In this document: positions 35,191 through 47,352 of the stretch, one piece after another | How the letters are laid out: each line of letters begins with the position of its first letter | Numbering within the stretch: the first letter of the stretch is position 1 | Origin: Homalodisca vitripennis | Lineage: Eukaryota; Arthropoda; Insecta; Hemiptera; Cicadellidae | Assembly (NCBI RefSeq): GCF_021130785.1 | Contig: NC_060207.1 | Span: 3,804,501-3,868,500, forward strand | Reading direction: 5' to 3' | Length of the DNA stretch: 64,000 nt | The notes under the pieces: model-generated | What the model was told of the DNA's origin: nothing | Databases searched by the model: none | What the model saw: the letters and a program-made list of their open reading frames with translations, nothing else | Program-made: the position numbers and the translations under genes

Positions 35191-35653
35191 TTACTTATTC
35201 ACACAGGGTGTTCAGAGAATCTGAGGACTTACACTGCAAATTGCATAAACCGTTCAAGGCAGGGTTGTGCCAATATTTCATAAGTGACCGTTATTAACAG
35301 AGACTAAAATAGTTTGCTCAACAATTTTCTTTTAACAAGGCAAGCTTGTTTCGCCACTTTATAATTATCAAAACGTAAAATTATTTAAACGTAGTTTTAA
35401 AACCGAGAACCGATGTTATGTTCATATTTCTGTACACAAATTATTTATGACGCGAGATGAATAGTTAGAACGTAATTAACTTCATACATTTCTAGTTTTA
35501 AAATTTATACCAATTTGCCCGCGGCTTCGCACGCAATTTCCTGTTGAAAAACAGTACACTATATTCACGTATTCTTTTTCTATCACATTCTAAACATTCC
35601 TGAGATAATTGATTGGCGTTCCTTCGTGAGCCTCTTGGGCGCATTAAGAAGGT

Positions 35654-36022
35654 ATGTACCATATTCCCTGTTACATCAATCGCCTTATTGCAAACAGAAA
35701 ATGCAAAATAACTTTTAAATCACTGTGCAACTCTATGATAGGTATGATAGGTCATTTGCAAAGCAGCCGACTACAAGAAGTTTTCAATTTAAATCAAAGT
35801 CAATGGAAGTTTGAGAAAGAGAAACAAGTAAATGTCTGTGCCAATCAAACAGATTGTCCAGATTTATTAGATGTTCCAAGTTCCGCTTCGCTGAATAATA
35901 TGGATTATCAGCTTCGCCATCTACTTCCACAGTTCCTCTCTAATATAAAGGAGCTAATTTTAAAACTTTCAAAGAGAATTATTACCTACAAAACTTGACA
36001 CAAGAAACTCAATAATTACCAT
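35654..36022 (+). pseudogene. Dispersed duplicate, copy 2, with a 114-codon open frame
   Basis: The open frame 35,654-35,998 ends in NQTDCPDLLDVPSSASLNN and then LRHLLPQFLSNIKELILKLS. From about 35,780 the DNA matches 24,960-25,200 closely, but there the same reading has stops. The protein has no domain I recognise; the C-terminal part looks amphipathic. It could be a fragment of a mobile-element protein or a decayed exon spread by duplication. The N-terminal half before 35,780 is not shared and may not be coding. Confidence 0.4.
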
Positions 36023-36327
36023 CTGGCAATATCCATTGTCTGCTATTCTTTCATACAGATGATTTTTTTTTGTACAACAAAATAATGCAACCCTATAAAA
36101 CAGTAATAATATTTTGACTGCCATAAACACAATCAGATTCAACATGTCCAATCGGTATGTTTTAACTGATCAAAATGGGAACTATTTATATTTGAGACGT
36201 ATTTGGTAGAAAACACTTATTAAATTTAGAAATTGTATTTTGTCATTGTAAATTTTTTTTGCTGATAATCGTGCTAGTACACGTTTGGACACGCCGCACG
36301 GCACATGTCGTTTGTGTGAGTGTGTGG

Positions 36328-36384
<57 letters not shown>

Positions 36385-38019
36385 CGACAAATATTAGTAA
36401 TATTTATATAACTTTTGTGTTCGGCATCTTTGTGGACTGTTCAATTTTTAAATATTGACGATAACTGCCAGATTGAATCTCGGGATCTGCAATCTGAAAA
36501 TGTACAGTGAGCTAAAAATTGAAACCATTGTACTCCAAAAAGGATTAAAAAAAACAAAAGACAAATATGTAGTAATAAATCACTTATAATAGACAAAAAT
36601 CTGTATATAAGACTACTTCACTGTTTTATACTATACTACAAACAGTAGAACTGATCGTCATGAGGTTAAATATCATTCCTGTATGCAGAACCGCATATTT
36701 CGAGAACGAACTAATCTAAACACTTGCAGTTTTGCAGGAATCTAAATTCTGTGTAGGCAGTATCGAATTCGATGACGGCGCAGGTCACTCTATTTGTATT
36801 TAGCTAAGTATTAGAGAACATTTTTACATTCATCTTATGACCATAGTGGTAAAGACAAAATCTCTGAATAAATAAATTTGTAAATAAACTAAATACAATC
36901 ATATTACATTTTAACATATGACATAGTAACACATATAGCCTAACTATCTGCAAGATCTTGAGAAATATATCACCTGTAGACTTTGACAACTCATCTTCAC
37001 TTCCACATAAACAATAATACCTTCTACGATGGCACATGTTCATTCATGACATTCGGTTGAATTTCATTTACTGATGTCGGAATTTCCGGAAAATTGTTTG
37101 TACATTATCCGATTATGACGCTCAGAACTTAAATCCAACATAACCCGAAAATTGTTACATATGCCATACTAAAATTAGTAAATAAAAAGTATTTATACAT
37201 CGCTTGGATGCGTTCCTTAACCAATAAAAAGTTTCCAGATGACGTCAATTCGCAATTGTACTTTTAACTGGACTAAATTCAAATTAGACTCAAAATTGCA
37301 CATTTTTAAACAATATTATGTAATTATGAACTATTTTAATTTTTGCACTTTTACATATCTCTTAAGGTTTCAAGATGGCACCCAATTAAAGTTTGTAAAA
37401 AGAGTCACTATATTAGCACTGTAGAGATCACGAACATGTTAGAGTATGATAGTCTTCATATCATTTATAACAATGTTTGTTCTTATGTGATTGTTGATAT
37501 TTTGGAAGGATTCAGGAGATATCAGTCATACAAAGTCTTGAGTTGTATACATCATTGTTAAAATAGTGGTAAACACTTTTTGCTGATTAAAACTAGACTT
37601 GGTAAAAATACAGCACTTATGCATTGCTTGAACATGCTCGTTGCCTAGACTCAAACAAATGATTTCAAGATGGCGGCCGTTTAAAAGTTTGTAAATATAC
37701 AATTGAATGGTTATAAGTAAATATGTTCACAGACACAATTTTATATTGAATTTAATTAAATCAAGCCCCCGTTTTTACAAACAACTTTATACTTACAGAT
37801 TTTGAAAGGTTTCGGGATTATGGAGTTTTTTATATTTGAAAGTGTGACGAGAAGGGATACATCAAACTCGAGAGTTAGCATATCATTACTGTGGGGCAAA
37901 TTAAACGTCTGAACTAATTATGTGTCTTCAGTTTGACATTTAGAAATGACAGCACGTGTGAAGATCTACCTATCTTTCGACTAAGCCCAAAGGAATAATT
38001 TTATTTCACATTTAATTGT
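36023..38019. other. AT-rich noncoding stretch
   Basis: Apart from the GT microsatellite listed below, nothing is recognised. Short open frames (36,804-37,043 minus; 37,239-37,561 plus) lack motifs. The 5' exons of the U1-70K gene, which must lie upstream of 39,989, could not be found here. Confidence 0.5.
36313..36379. repeat. (GT)n microsatellite
   Basis: An imperfect GTGTGAGTGTGTGGGTATGT start leads into about 24 uninterrupted GT units. Confidence 0.97.
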
Positions 38020-38122
38020 CCCCCCCCCCACCCCCCCCCCCCCCCACCCCCCCCCCCCCCCACCCCCCCCCCCCCCCACCCCCCCCCCCCCCCACCCCCC
38101 CCCCCCCCCACCCCCCCCACCA
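38020..38122. repeat. C15A minisatellite, 16-bp period
   Basis: Cytosine runs are interrupted by single A at 38030, 38046, 38062, 38078, 38094 and 38110, exactly 16 bp apart, then at 38119 and 38122. The opposite strand is runs of 15 G, able in principle to form stacked G-quadruplexes, and the C strand i-motifs. A lone C15A block also occurs at 18,315-18,330. The exact 16-bp spacing argues for tandem duplication of one C15A unit rather than random poly-C slippage, although homopolymer lengths in an assembly are not always reliable. Confidence 0.9.
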
Positions 38123-39988
38123 CTTTATTTGGACTTGCGATTGATACTACATGACGTTATGATGATCAGTCTTGTTTTCTGAGGTTTGGCTGAGAATGAG
38201 ACCACTCTCTCCCTATCTACTATTTGTTAAATTAATAGGACTAAGATAAGTAAGTTTAGATTTAGTTTTTATAAGATTTTAAGTTAAGTTAAGATTAAAT
38301 ATGTTAACTAGTAGGACCAAGGTTCATACATTAGTTTTATATATAGATACTTACGATATATAGCAAAAAAAAAGAAAATGAAAAAGATTACTGTTAAAAA
38401 CCACTTATAGGACTCTATTCCCTTTATATCGGAGAAATACAAGGCAAACTTATATATTTAAACTTACAGTTAAGACATGCTGAATGTAAATTATGACCTT
38501 ATATATTTTTGTTTAGGGAAAATATCTTGTTCAAATCAAGACAACACAATTGAATCAGGATACCAAATTATTGATTAAAATATCTAAACTATCAAAACAT
38601 CAAAAAACATTCTATTTATAGTTATTTACAAAACAAAGTGAAATCTCTTTTAGGGTATTTGAGGTAATGGCCGCAAAATACAGTGGTGATGAACATTTGT
38701 GTCACAAGCTGTCAAACACAATTGTCCTCCAAATAAATAAAATTATCCTTCAAAATAAATAAAAGTATGAGTGGAGTGCTAGTTAAATCTGCAGTTATGT
38801 TTTTTTCCTTATGGTTAAGGGTTATCTGGTTTTTTTATAAATTCAAAAAGTATTTTGATAAGAAAAATCCCAGAATAATTTTGTCAAATTACTTAATTAA
38901 TTTTTGAGAGTTTTTTTTTTTAAATTAAAAAACAGAATATAAATAAAGGCCAGGATTGGATAAATATTTTTTTGAGATTCTGAATTGGTTTTATTCTGAG
39001 GAAGAAATTTATGTTTGAGTGGTAAACTAAAGGATTTTAGGGAGCTAATGTGATTATGCATGCTCATTACTAAAAACGACAAATCAAAATTGAAAATGGT
39101 TCACATTCTGTTCGTAAGTATTGAATCATCTGGGGATGAGGAAAAAATACTTTTATCTCAGTAATAAAGAAACCACATTGATCACGTACAAAACTGTATT
39201 AATGAATTTTATGAACTTTCTTCTCTCATTTAAGGTAAGTTTGTTCAAAGATCAACTGATTCTTGTAATGGAAAGAACTTCAATGCCAATATATTGTGTG
39301 GAATCGGGACACTTGCGGATCCTTGTAAGAATACGTGGATTTATGTAGAAGAAATTTCCTAGAGGAACAAGTTTGCAGAAAACAAAGCAAAAGTAGTTAA
39401 TGTTCAAAACATAGTAAGTGTATGTTTAAGGACGGAAATGGAAATTAGAAGAACAGTAAACTTTAATGGGTGTTGGTTTCTCATTTAAAATACAGGTGTA
39501 TTACCGATAGCGGTCAGATTTGGAAGGAATAAGTATAGTGCATTTTTATTTTGTAAACAGTATCGGTCCTAGATTTAGAAGAGAGATTTGAAATTGGCAG
39601 CAAGCTAGAGCTGCGTTAGCGGTAGCAACAATTACTGTTAATCCACAGTATTTTTGCCTGTTAAGCCATCCAAAGTTTTTGCTTATCACAGATTTTTCCT
39701 ATTAGAATTCATGTGGATGAAGATTGGGAAAAAAAAACTACTCCCCGAGGGAATTCTCGGGAAAAATAGGCATTACAGAGAGTTTCACTTGCACTATATG
39801 TATTTGAACGCATAATGATCACAAAAATATTTGGACAGTAAATCTTAAGGTCGGTCCCTGAATTGATCTGTAAAGGGAAGTTGGGGCTGGATTTATTTTC
39901 TTTAGAATCTTGTATATATAGGTTTTTCTGTATTAATTCTAGATAAGATTTATAATGGTGTGCTTTTAAGTAACTTAATGACTTGTAG
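38123..39988. other. Noncoding stretch upstream of the first recognised U1-70K exon
   Basis: AT-rich; probably intron or 5' region of the U1-70K gene. I could not find the sequence for the conserved N-terminal segment of that protein. The minus-strand frame at 39,709-40,014 overlaps the first exon and is a shadow. Confidence 0.45.
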
Positions 39989-40115
39989 GATCCACAAAGA
40001 TACTCCCCCTCCATACACGGGTGGAAACTCGAGATGAGCGCTTGGAGCGACTGGCGGCAGGGAGAGAGATGAGGCAGGTGGCATACAAGCTTGAACAGGA
40101 TGTTAGCATTGGTTT
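39989..40115 (+). CDS. snRNP-U1-70K: U1-70K exon: segment before the RRM
   Basis: The acceptor TTGTAG precedes GATCCAC and the donor GTAAGT starts at 40,116. The frames give DPKDTPPP, then RVETRDERLERL, then RQVAYKLEQDV, matching the conserved pre-RRM segment of insect U1-70K. Two extra bases (a C after GATCCA, and a T before ACACGG) break the frame early, and the last codons before the donor also look shifted. Confidence 0.82.
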
Positions 40116-43100
40116 GTAAGTTGATGAAACTTAATAAACTAATTGCACTAATATTATTATTTATATATGAAAGTTACTGTTAACATAATATAGTAGTTGT
40201 CACACAAAATAATATTACTATACATTAATATGCTACATATACCAATAATATTAGCTCGCTCATGAGCTATTGTTGGTATTTTTCAGTCATTATAAAAAGA
40301 TTTGAAATGATAATCAGTATAATTTAACGTTTCAAATTATATAAACAAAAAACAGTATTTAGCACTTTATAAAAATAATCAGTTTATTAAAAACTGAGAA
40401 ATTTGCACAGTTGGGTTCATACACACCTAGATTTCAGAGTTTTAAAATTATAATAAACCTGTAACCAATTTGATGGTAAGTTTTGGTCGTTAAGGTAACA
40501 TTGAAAAAATATTTTTATTTGTACTTCAGGGGATCTCATAATATACCGACATCTACTCTTGACCCGTTCAAAAACTCTGTTTGTAGCAAAGAATTGTAAG
40601 TATCATTTTATTAAATGCATAAATTACCTCTATTAAATAACTGATTGTAATATTTAATTAATTAAAAATAGAGTATGCTAATATAGACTTGTAATACAAA
40701 AGATGTAGAGGGGAATTGTAACAGAAAGTTGTAGACAAGTTGGTGGGAAAATCAACTTAATAAATTGTTCACTGGCTAAGGTAGCGACCCGTACCGGGAA
40801 TAATTCTGGAATTGAATGCAATCAGGAATAAGCTGGGAATCTCACTGTACAAGTGGAAAAATCACAAAAAACAAATTTTTCCGTCTCTTTAAACATTATG
40901 AAATCAAGAAATACTTTGCTAGTTCTGTGAAATTGTATCCGTGGTGTTGCGTGCTGTGCGGGCGTGAGTGGCGTGTGTGTGTGTGTGTGTGTGTCTGTCC
41001 TCTACTAGTCTGTTGGGTATTTATTTACAATACCGTGACCATGGATAATGGACTTTTTTTTTCATGGGTTGGGCTTTTATAGCCTAAGTATTATTATCAC
41101 AGGTGCATATAAAATGGGCGGAAAAGATATTATTGTATTATATGATTGCCTTTCGGGGCATTTATTGCTGTTAAGGAGCAGGTGCATCACGTAGATATGG
41201 CATTCGACTTTTGCAAGCTCGAGTTAATTTTTTTTCTAAAAGAGCAAGCAGTGCGCAGCACTGCGCCAGCGGGCAGGGCATCGTTGACAGGATTAACGCA
41301 CCTTGTCACTTTATTTCAGTAACGTATCACTTACCTTAATGTTCATTGTAGTACTTTCCACACCGAAAACTGAAGTCCCCAAATTCGGTTACAACGGAGA
41401 TTGTTGCCACACTTCCTATAACCACAACGCCTAGGTTATCGGGTTATATGCCCCGTGCTTTACATAAAATTGCAAAAAACTCCATACTCGTCTTTACGAA
41501 TTGCTTCCACGTAAGATAACGAACATCCAACACAAAGGCGAGTTGTGCCATTAACTATCTAATGAACTACGACTTTAAGGAATAGACACCGAGGAACAAA
41601 ATAGTTCAAAATGGCGTCCCTTCTTTATTTGAGAGAGCCATGGAGTTATACGAAAAACTGTCCAATAAGAGAGGTTAAGAATAGACACGGAGGAAACAAA
41701 ATAGTTCAAAATGGACGTTTTCCCCTTCTTTAATTTTAGAGAGCCGCGGAGTAACAACCAAACTGTCAAATATGGATAGTGTTGCCCGAGGGTACTGTCA
41801 AAAACAGAGCTTTTCAGAGAATTTTTCAAAAAATCGTAACTCCTTTGATTTTCGTTGGCCGACGAATTTTTTTTTCACTATTGTTTTCAGGGAAAAATTG
41901 TAGTTTTCAGTCGGAAATGATGAACATACTTTCCATGGTCACGGTATTGTAAATTGATGCCTGTTGGGGTATTTATTTAACCCTATCACGTCAAGACCTC
42001 TACATATATAACGATTTATCTAGACGATCAGCAAATTGGCCGACCGATCGTCTCAGTTTAGGTCTGTGAACACAACTGTCCTCCTCAACATTTCTAATTT
42101 GGTCTTTAGTTCACATTGGTAAAGCAAAGAGTTGTGACGATATGTTTTTTGGACATTCATGGTTGCATCCAAACCTCAACTGATACTAATACTGTCGGCA
42201 GTCTGGCAGATAGCCAATTGGCTGAATTTTTCCACAACACATCAGTTTTTAGTTGACAGACAATCATCCGTTCTCTAAGTAATCATATGACTGAATTCCC
42301 GGTACATCTGTGGCTATCGGTTGTACAAGTCGAACTTTCTAAACCATAATATCTGCCAACAAATGATTACATATTTGAGGAGCTTTACGTCCAGTTTGTA
42401 CTTTCGTATTCCGTTAACTTATACATAAACAAATATGTTCAAGTTTAAGTCAATTTTGTTATTTCAGTAATTTGGAACAATTAAAATTCTTTACATAACC
42501 CAGTGCTACTTCGCAGGTTGTGCGTGAGAATAGTTTTGCAGTTCACAGCTTATCGTCTTGTATATCATACTTTTAAAAGGTCTACAGGCAAAAAATCTAA
42601 TTTCTGTTAAGTAACAGGTAAGTTAATTAAAAAAATGCAACATTAAAGTAAAATATTTTTAATGAAATTTGGAGTTAATATAACTAGATACCAATAAATA
42701 AGGTTAGCAAACAATATTACAATTTAAAAATTAACAACAATAACATAACAATAAAATAATAACAAATATCACATTACCCAAAATTAACAATCATCATGAA
42801 TATTTAATTGAATATTCATTATGGAGAAAACCCATTTTCACAACAATACTACTATTGTTCTGTTCATTTCTAAGGTTTTAAATAAAATGTACTCTTTTTA
42901 GAAACTATGGACACTTCAGAATCGAAACTACGCAGAGAATTTGTAAAATGTTCGGTCCTATCAAGAAGGTAAGCCAATTATCTTGTACAGTTTAGTGATT
43001 AATCCCTGTAAGGTCTTTGTTTTATTAAAGAATGTATTATCTTTTGCCACACTTCAAATTTGGAGATAACGTTATAGCATGTTTAGCTTACCAGATCTGT

Positions 43101-46100
43101 TGTACTCTATTTATTGGTGTATGTCCAGTGCACAGGGTGGGTAAAGTTGAACAGAATGTGTAGAACTGTGAACGTAGTAGTGTTGTACTTCAAATCAGTT
43201 TGGTGTGTCTGGAATTGTTACTTTAAGCCCGTTATGTCAAGGAGCTAATTGGCATTATTCCTCTTCCCTGTTTCCGCACAAAAATTCAAGCCACTGCCTT
43301 TTTTTTTTTTTCTTATGGGTTTTTTTTTTGCCCAACAGTCATTTCATAACCTTAAGTCATCACTTCCTGCAAAATATCGCATCAAGCTTCACTTTGTGCC
43401 TGCGTCGGAATGTCAATTGTCAGGGCAGTATTAAAAACATTCGAATGGGCCTGTCAATGTTCTAGGGGGTTTTTTATATTTTTTTTGTTTTTTTTTTTTT
43501 TTTTTGTTTTGTGTTTATTTTTGTTTTTTTTTTTTTTTTTGTTTTTTTTTATTTTGTTTATTTGTTAACTAATGCAGTATTTTAGAATAAAGTGACACAT
43601 TTTTACTAACATTTTTGTACGTTGTATCGCATCTTTCACAAGGCATAAAATAACTAAATATTTTAAGGAAACATGAACTAGACAAAGAAGCTGAAAAATG
43701 CACAACACTTGCAATGGAAACATCATTTGGAGGTCAACACAGTCTATGACTTCCATCTTGTGATTACTACATTCTTCGAATGGACATAAAAAGAAATGAT
43801 AAAAAATGGCCAAAACTGTTTTACTCTAATAACAAAAAAGAACAAGTTTGTAAAAAATTCCAGTTGGCCTATAGTACACATCAAAAAAATGGGTGATTGG
43901 GAAGTTTGCCTAAATGTGGGTTATTTAGGTATAGAATCAAATGTGGGTATGAATATGTTAAAACCTTTGGACTGGATGTGATTTTAATAGTTTTAGGGGG
44001 TCTCGAGTCCAGCAGCAAACTGCATTGAGAACTGAAAATCACAGGGCTGCACATTTAGCAGCTTTAATAATGGTTGCAGAGTCCTAACAGATTGCCTTTA
44101 AAGGGTTGCAAAAAGAAACAGTTCTTTCAACGATTTTGAGTCGGAAAATGATGTGCAAGAACTCAATAGTTAAAATTTGGGTTGCATCCTACCTTCAAAT
44201 AAGGTGGTGTGACTATTATAAACTACATAAGTTCTGAAATCGAAAAGCACCATGTACAGGATATAATCATATTCCAATGATAAATCTGTAATCGTTTGAT
44301 GAATCAACAAACTATGATGAGTCGGAAAATCAAACTCGATTTTAGTACATTAGAGTTTTCTTTCAAGATTTAGGTATGAAGTGCCTTTTGAAATTTATTT
44401 TTGAACCTCATTGAACATGAAAGTGTGTCTTGAAATTTTTGATGCTATAATTAAGCCTTGAATGGTTACAAATTAGCAGACATTGTTTTAAAAAAATAGA
44501 TTAAATTGATTTGGCATGGGACGGAGCAGGAGTAATGTCTGGCCATACCTTTGGATTGTGTGCCTTGTTAAAAGACAAGTTTCCCTCTAAGATTTTTTTC
44601 ATTTGCTTTATTCACAGGCTTGGACTTGTTTTAACTGATGTTGTGAAGAAAATGGGAAGTACCAATGGCTTTTCAGTGTTTATTGATAAAATGTATGTTC
44701 TTTTTACAATGCCTAAGAATGCCAACGTTGGCATTTTAGAATTAAGCATTTTCACAAAAGGAAAATTGTTTTTCTGTCCCTTGCAGTAAGCATTGTTTTT
44801 TTAAAAAGGTCTGTGTTTATTTATTCTTTTAAAAAAAAAGTAACAGACTTCAACATGATGTTTTTTTTTGCTTTGAACGGAAAATCTGATATTTTGGGTC
44901 AAAAGATTTATGGAGAAAGCAGTGAAAAATGGCAATGAAGAGGAGTATTTTTTTTGGAAATTTGAAAAAAACAGAAAGCCTTGAAGTTTTTCCTTAAAAT
45001 TTTCACCACAGTTGCCAATTTTACAGTTTAAAAGAAACATGCAAGGGAAAAGGAGAAGAACTGCCAGGAAAAAATATTCTCTCCAAATTTTAATTCCATA
45101 GAATAAAATTAGATGTCACTGATATTTTCGATTTTCTTAAGTGATTTCAACAACATAATTTTAAAAATGAAACTCACTAAATTTTCATTGAAACTTTTTA
45201 CCTAAACATATTTTCCAAATTAATGAATAGAATAGCCCTTTTGTCAATTTAAATAAAGTTTTTGTTGGGAAAAAATTTTTTTTTTAAAATGGAAAGAAAG
45301 CAAAGGTTGGTGCGTTCCCAAAACAGTGTTGGAACGCATATAAAAAATTTTCCTTTTAGAAAACCCTTTGTTAGAACGCAAAAAATTAAAGGATTTTTGG
45401 AATTTTCCTTCCCCTTTTATTTTCAAATGAAATTTAAATTTTTGAAATTTTAAAAACATTTTTATCAAATTTAAAAGAGAATGGGAAAAAAATGTTTAAA
45501 AATTTTTTCCCCAAAATGAGGGGTTTTCTTTTGACCAAAGAAGAAATAAACGAAGTGAACCAGGTTAGAACTGTTTTTTTTTTAAAAAAACAATCCATTA
45601 CTGCATATTTTTTAAAGGGAATTTACAAATTTAAATTTTTAACCTTAATTTTTTTGACAAATTTTAAAAAAAAAAAATAATTTATTTACAAAAATTAATG
45701 GGTTTAAATTAAATTTAAAGATGTAAAAAATTAAATCCATTTGCTGGGCCGGGGGGTGCCCGTGTGTGATGCGGCCCATTTTGATCTCTTTGAATTAAAA
45801 AACTATTTTTTGAAAAAATGTTAGAATAAAATGTTTTATTCGATTTTTTCAAAAAAAATGTCTGAAAAATTTAAAAATTTTGACCCAAAGAAAAAAAAAT
45901 TTTCCGAGAAGGGCTTTTTTAATTTTTAGCAAAAAAGAATTAAAAAAATTTTAATAATTTTTTAATTACTTTAAAAAATTAAAGCAAAAGTTTTCTAAAA
46001 TCGTACAACAACCAATTATTTCGAGGCAAGTAAAAATTTCATAATTTTTTATAAAAAACAACTAGATTTTGTAAAAGAAGGGGAAAAAACGAAATTAATT

Positions 46101-47309
46101 GGGCCCCTTTTTTGGTCGTGAAATCCCAAAAATTTTTCGGGCCCAAAAAAAACTTTAATTTAAAAAGCCTGTTATGTTCTTCTTTGAGTAAATTTTTGTT
46201 TCCAAAATTTTTCTTTTTTTTTCAGATAGTGTGATCCAAAATCGGGAATGGGGAACCCCCGAGTATGCCTTTGTTGAGTTGAACACAAAAGGACATGAAA
46301 ATGTATACACGGGAGTAATTTTAAAAAGTTTCAGCGGGGGGGGATTTAACCTCATTTGCTAAGCAATTTTTGGGGTTTCTTTTTCTTGGCCCCTTTGGGG
46401 GGGGGGGGAGAAAACTTAAACTTGTCAATTGCGTGAAATCCAACCATTGCTGGAAATAGGTTTGTATGTTGGTAAGCCCCCCAAAATAAAATTTTTTTAT
46501 CAAAAAATATTTTTGAGTGCAACCCCCAACTTTTTTTGGTTTTTGTTACAGATTTTAATTAAAAACATTTAAACACAATTTAACAATGGGAATAATTTTT
46601 TTATCACAAAAAAATATTGAAAATAAGATTTTTTACTTTTTTTTAAAAAAAATAATACAGGTAAGACTTTTAAAGGTGCAAGAAAATTTTTTAGAAAAAA
46701 TTTTTTGAAAAAAAATGATTGTTAATAGGGTAATAAATCCTCCCGGAATGTTAGGGACAATTTAATGCAGAAAAAAATTTTGCCCCTCTAAAATTTAAAA
46801 CTCAAAAATTGGGCCCTTTTAAAACCCAAAATTTATAAAAAAACAAAAAAAAAACAGTATTAAGCATGTTGTGGGGAAAGCATTACAAAAAAAATTTTTT
46901 GCCATCACATAATGTAAAAAAAAAAAAACAAACAGAAAGAAATAAAAATTTTCACAATTTTGTTTAAAGGGACAGGATACGATCTTCTTGCACCATGAAG
47001 TATTTCATATAAATGGCAGGAAAACCAATAACAAAAAATTGCAGCTGAACTTTTCTTAATTATTTCTCCCTATGAATTTTGAAAACATTTCGTGAAATTT
47101 TTAACAGTACTAAAAAGACTTTTTATAAATAAAGAGGAACAAAAAATAATGAGGTAATTTTTTTAATTTTTTAATTATTGGGTTATTTTAAAGTGGAGAA
47201 AACAACAAGGAACTGTGAGGTAGAAGGGGGGGGAAGAAACAGTGAACAAAAATTTGGGGGATTTTGAAAAAAAAGCAAAAAGCAGTTTGCAAAAAAAAGA
47301 AAATATTAT

Positions 47310-47352
<43 letters not shown>

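Larger units (their letters stand above)
33871..35779. other. Noncoding stretch with dispersed-repeat copies
   Basis: It holds second copies of two diverged repeats (34,320-34,450, relative of 18,270-18,450; and about 35,040-35,190, relative of 17,850-17,980). A hairpin is listed separately at 34,141-34,165. At 35,518-35,535 GCCCGCGGCTTCGCACGC resembles the end of a dispersed element I recall from many arthropod genomes (from memory, unverified). Confidence 0.5.
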
